Origin: JACDDK01 sp041747155
GTDB lineage: Bacteria; Actinomycetota; Rubrobacteria; Rubrobacterales; Rubrobacteraceae
Assembly (NCBI GenBank): GCA_041747155.1
Contig: JBGTFQ010000046.1
Location: 1-44,349, forward strand
Direction of reading: 5' to 3'
Length of the DNA: 44,349 bases
Shown here: in pieces, positions 41,964 through 44,349 of the stretch
Position numbering within the stretch: position 1 is the first letter of the stretch
Layout of the letters: each line of letters begins with the position of its first letter
Program-made: the position numbers and the translations under genes
The notes under the pieces: model-generated
Told to the model about the DNA's origin: nothing
Seen by the model: only the letters and a program-made list of their open reading frames with translations
Databases searched by the model: none

Positions 41964-42759
41964 CCACGGCCTCCTCCAAGAACATCAACTCGGTCTCTTT
42001 GCTCGACTCTTCCAGCGAACTCCAGGCGGACTCGACCTTTGGGATCAAGCGTAGATCCGAGACCGGCTGGCGTTCGACTCGCCGACCGCTGAGGGCCGGA
42101 TCAAAGACCTCCGATATCGGAAGGTCTCGTAGCTGTAACCTCCATCGTTGGTTGATAGCCCGCACTATCGGGAAACCGTCCCGGATCCTATCCAGCGAGA
42201 TGATTATGGTGTCTTCTGGATACTCACGAGCGAACGTTAGCAAAGCCTCGTTGTGAGCGAGCCACATACGCAGCGCGAGATCCGGCTCCTCCCAAAAACG
42301 CTGGTGTATAGAACTGTTCTCTTTGTTGGTGAAGAGGTTGTACGAGTGTCGTCGGCTCAGCGAATGTGTCGATTCCGAGAAATGCCGGTAGACGATCAAA
42401 GTCTTCGAGTCCGGCATCAAATACTTCCAGAGCATCATGAACATACAGGATCTCGGGTCCTTGAAACCCCATAGCCCGTGCTCGGAGTTCCGGCGGTCCA
42501 CGATGTCCCTCATCCGATCCCAATGCTCCCTGTTGACCACGGGCAGAAAAGGCTCGGTTACCTGCCAAGTGAGGCCGTTATCGGTGAGTATTTTCTGATG
42601 AAGGTCCACGACCTCCCTATCCTCGAAATGTCCGTAAGGGTTGGACGAATTAGCTTCGAGCAACTCGTCGCCCAGGAATAGCCCAGCCCGGTGGAGCAAC
42701 TGCGCCGTCGCCGAAGTACCACTCCGATGAAAACCGGCGATGATTAATTGGTCGCTCAA
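41950..42759 (-). CDS. Sulfotransferase family protein (third copy, divergent)
   Basis: A 269-residue protein with GFHRSGTSATAQLLHRAG (residues 9-26), a P-loop-like phosphosulfate-binding motif, WGFKDPRSCMF near residue 97, and IVYRHFSESTHSL at the place of the 3'-phosphate Arg/Ser. It belongs to the shorter sulfotransferase family, not to the tandem pair, so it was acquired separately. A TPST/HRSGT-type enzyme acting on glycans is likely. TTG start at 42759. It heads the minus-strand run through the tandem pair; the 226-base gap beyond it holds divergent promoters. Confidence 0.82.
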   Translation of the reverse strand: MSDQLIIAGFHRSGTSATAQLLHRAGLFLGDELLEANSSNPYGHFEDREVVDLHQKILTDNGLTWQVTEPFLPVVNREHWDRMRDIVDRRNSEHGLWGFKDPRSCMFMMLWKYLMPDSKTLIVYRHFSESTHSLSRRHSYNLFTNKENSSIHQRFWEEPDLALRMWLAHNEALLTFAREYPEDTIIISLDRIRDGFPIVRAINQRWRLQLRDLPISEVFDPALSGRRVERQPVSDLRLIPKVESAWSSLEESSKETELMFLEEAVVAGE

Positions 42760-42870
42760 CTACCGCTCTTTTCCGCTGCGCTTCACGCCCGCAATCTTAG
42801 CATCTAAGCCCTCACTGCCCCGAACAGGCGACAGATTTCATCCCACCGGACAAACCCACTCTAAGAACCC

Positions 42871-42900
42871 TTGAGACCCTGGCTCTCACAGAGCTTATCT
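42871..42900 (+). promoter_or_regulatory. Candidate promoter of the GT2 genes
   Basis: TTGAGA (42871-42876) and TTATCT (42895-42900) are separated by 18 bases, in the divergent gap before the plus-strand GT2 gene. The match is only fair. Confidence 0.3.
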
Positions 42901-42985
42901 CATCGCAAAACCGCCTTAAACCTGCTATCGTTCCACGGTGCTGAAGATTTTCGATACCGGAGACCGCAACGAGTAGGATATCGCG

Positions 42986-44002
42986 ATGCCGTTCAATGTA
43001 GCCCTCAACGTCCGAAGGGCGACACGAAAATTGAGATTTCTTCTAAACCTCGCCCGCACCTTCCTAAATCCTCCCGAGAAAGTCCGCGTAGTCGCGCTGC
43101 TGGCGACCTACAACGAAGAGCGTTTCGTGGGGAATTGCATCGAGCACCTCGTAGGTCAGGGTGTGGATGTGTACCTCATAGACAACTCCTCCACGGATCG
43201 AACCGTGGAGATCTCCCAGGGCTACCTGGGGCATGGTGTGATCGGCATTGAGACCTTCCCTCGGGGCGAAGGAGTCTACCGGTGGCGCGAGATCCTTGAG
43301 CGCAAAGAGGAACTAGCTCTGACCCTGGACGCTGACTGGTTTATGCATGTCGACGCCGATGAGATCCACCTGCCTCCCCAACCGCGACAGACACTCCCTG
43401 AGACCCTCGCTAGGGTCCAGTCGACCGGCTACAACGCTGTTGATTTCCAAGAGTTCGCATTCGTGCCGACCCGTGAAGAGCCGGACCACGATCATCCCGG
43501 CTACGGACGAACGATGCGCGGGTACTATCCGTTCACCCCTTCTCTCGGACCACGCCTCGTAAGGGCCTGGCAAAAGCAGGATGAGCCCGTGGGCATAAGC
43601 AAACGCGGCGGACACAGCCCGGATTTTCCAGCCATGCGCATATATCCTACAAAGTTCCACATGAAACACTATCTCTTCCTCAGCCCGCAACACCTCCTGG
43701 AAAAGTACGGCAACCGCGAATTCGAGAAATCCGAGGTAGACCGTGGCTGGCACGGTTGGCGCAACAGGTTGAAGCGACAGCGGATCTCCCTGCCCTCCAA
43801 GCACGACCTCAAAACACACCATCCCGGCAAGAAACTCGACCCCTTCAACCCCCGCGTCCAACACGTGACGGTAGACTGGGCACTGCCTCGAAAGCCCATC
43901 GACCTATACTTCCATCAGAAGACCTCTTCTCCACGAAAGACCAGAGATAATTCTGAAGCAGTCCCGGATTCGTCGATTGCATCCGTAGAGAAGGCCAAGT
44001 AA
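42986..44002 (+). CDS. GT2-family glycosyltransferase
   Basis: A 338-residue GT-A enzyme: VVALLATYNEERFVGNCIEHL (residues 36-56), IDNSSTDRTVE, and VDADE (122-126) as the metal-binding DxD. Inverting GT2 enzymes build many surface glycans. A basic N-terminal helix (RRATRKLRFLLNLARTFL) precedes the fold and may associate with the membrane. The C-terminus has many His and basic residues (FHMKHYLFLSP, KTHHPGKK). AGGA 8 bases upstream supports the ATG. The next GT2 gene starts 2-14 bases downstream. Confidence 0.86.
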   Translation: MPFNVALNVRRATRKLRFLLNLARTFLNPPEKVRVVALLATYNEERFVGNCIEHLVGQGVDVYLIDNSSTDRTVEISQGYLGHGVIGIETFPRGEGVYRWREILERKEELALTLDADWFMHVDADEIHLPPQPRQTLPETLARVQSTGYNAVDFQEFAFVPTREEPDHDHPGYGRTMRGYYPFTPSLGPRLVRAWQKQDEPVGISKRGGHSPDFPAMRIYPTKFHMKHYLFLSPQHLLEKYGNREFEKSEVDRGWHGWRNRLKRQRISLPSKHDLKTHHPGKKLDPFNPRVQHVTVDWALPRKPIDLYFHQKTSSPRKTRDNSEAVPDSSIASVEKAK

Positions 44003-44016
44003 GCGTGCCGGAGAAG

Positions 44017-44349
44017 ATGAGCAACCGAGAAGGTCTCAACGACTACGATATCCACTGGAACTGGGTCACTAACCCTTCCTCCTCAGGATTCACCGCCGTC
44101 ATGCGCGTCAAGAACGAGGCCCAGTCCCTACCCTGGGTTCTCCCGGAACTGCTCCGCTCCGTCGAGCGTGTCATCCTCGTCGACAACGACTCCTCTGACG
44201 GCACTCCAGAAGTCGCCCGCCGCGTGGCCGAGGATGCGGGGCTTGGCGGGAAGCTAGAAGTCCTCTCCTATCCGTTCGCCGTGTCGCGTTGCGGGCCGGA
44301 GCATCTTGAGACCTATCCCGATTCGGTTCACAGCCTGACGTACTTCTAC
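44017..44349 (+). CDS. GT2-family glycosyltransferase (partial, 3' end outside window)
   Basis: The first 111 codons are present and stay open to the window end. FTAVMRVKNEAQSLPWVL and RVILVDNDSSDGTPEVARR are the N-terminal nucleotide-binding part of a GT2 fold. The ATG at 44017 has GGAG just 3 bases upstream; the in-frame GTG at 44005 is an alternative and would begin 2 bases after the previous stop. It is probably cotranscribed with the preceding GT2 gene. DxD and acceptor regions are beyond the edge. Confidence 0.8.
   Translation, partial: MSNREGLNDYDIHWNWVTNPSSSGFTAVMRVKNEAQSLPWVLPELLRSVERVILVDNDSSDGTPEVARRVAEDAGLGGKLEVLSYPFAVSRCGPEHLETYPDSVHSLTYFY

Noticed and set aside
1..44349. CRISPR arrays, tRNA or rRNA genes, insertion sequences
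   Set aside because: Reading both strands gave no regularly spaced repeats, no cloverleaf-like sequence and no transposase motif.

Overview
The window reads as a bacterial chromosome segment, most likely from an actinobacterium. MurT/GatD-type lipid II amidation genes, many TTG starts and several promoter -10 boxes almost touching the start codon fit a deep-branching actinobacterium such as Rubrobacter. That placement is inference; there is no rRNA or other taxonomic marker. No tRNA, rRNA, CRISPR array or insertion sequence was recognised.

The left 10 kb is a patchwork of short housekeeping and envelope units. From left to right they are: a partial gatD, a TM2-type small membrane protein, murT, a soluble HtrA-like protease, a TerC-family metal transporter, an isolated larB, a 29-residue membrane peptide, a conserved-looking hypothetical, a DagK-type lipid kinase, a short FabD-like acyltransferase with a small HAD-like protein, a secreted NlpC/P60 hydrolase, a single-gene RnfC/51K-like flavoprotein without iron-sulfur cysteines, and a small two-helix membrane protein.

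From about 10.2 kb to the right edge almost every gene belongs to one large surface-polysaccharide locus. At 10.2-18.4 kb a tightly coupled minus-strand operon has the gene set of the Pseudomonas O11 wbj-wbpL-wbpM block. It holds a WbuB-like GT4, an RmlD-like 4-reductase, a CapE/WbjB dehydratase-epimerase, a WbjD-type 2-epimerase, an atypical SDR, a WbpL-type initiating phosphoglycosyltransferase and a full-length WbpM-like 4,6-dehydratase. At 18.8-27.1 kb lies a second minus-strand run with a UDP-sulfoquinovose synthase (SqdB), two GT4 enzymes, an acyltransferase-3, a Wzy-like polymerase, a Wzx-like flippase and a methyltransferase. Part of this run is visibly lower in GC. At 27.3-36.0 kb the strands alternate: a zinc-ribbon methyltransferase, a second SqdB paralogue paired with a FlaA1-like dehydratase, an SDR, a GT4 and a 986-residue GT-C-like membrane protein with a C-terminal TPR array.

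At 36-42.8 kb a minus-strand run carries three sulfotransferases (two in tandem), two glycosyltransferases, a methyltransferase with an unrecognised N-terminal domain, and a 139-residue protein made largely of two 39-residue repeats. Two GT2 enzymes, the second cut by the window end, read rightwards from 43 kb.

Taken together, the locus appears to build sugars on undecaprenyl phosphate, flip and polymerise them by a Wzx/Wzy route, and decorate the product. The most notable inference is sulfur chemistry of two kinds in one locus: two sulfoquinovose-synthase-type enzymes (C-S sulfonate) and three sulfotransferases (O-sulfate). This suggests a strongly acidic, sulfonated and sulfated surface glycan. 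No such polymer is proven by the sequence.
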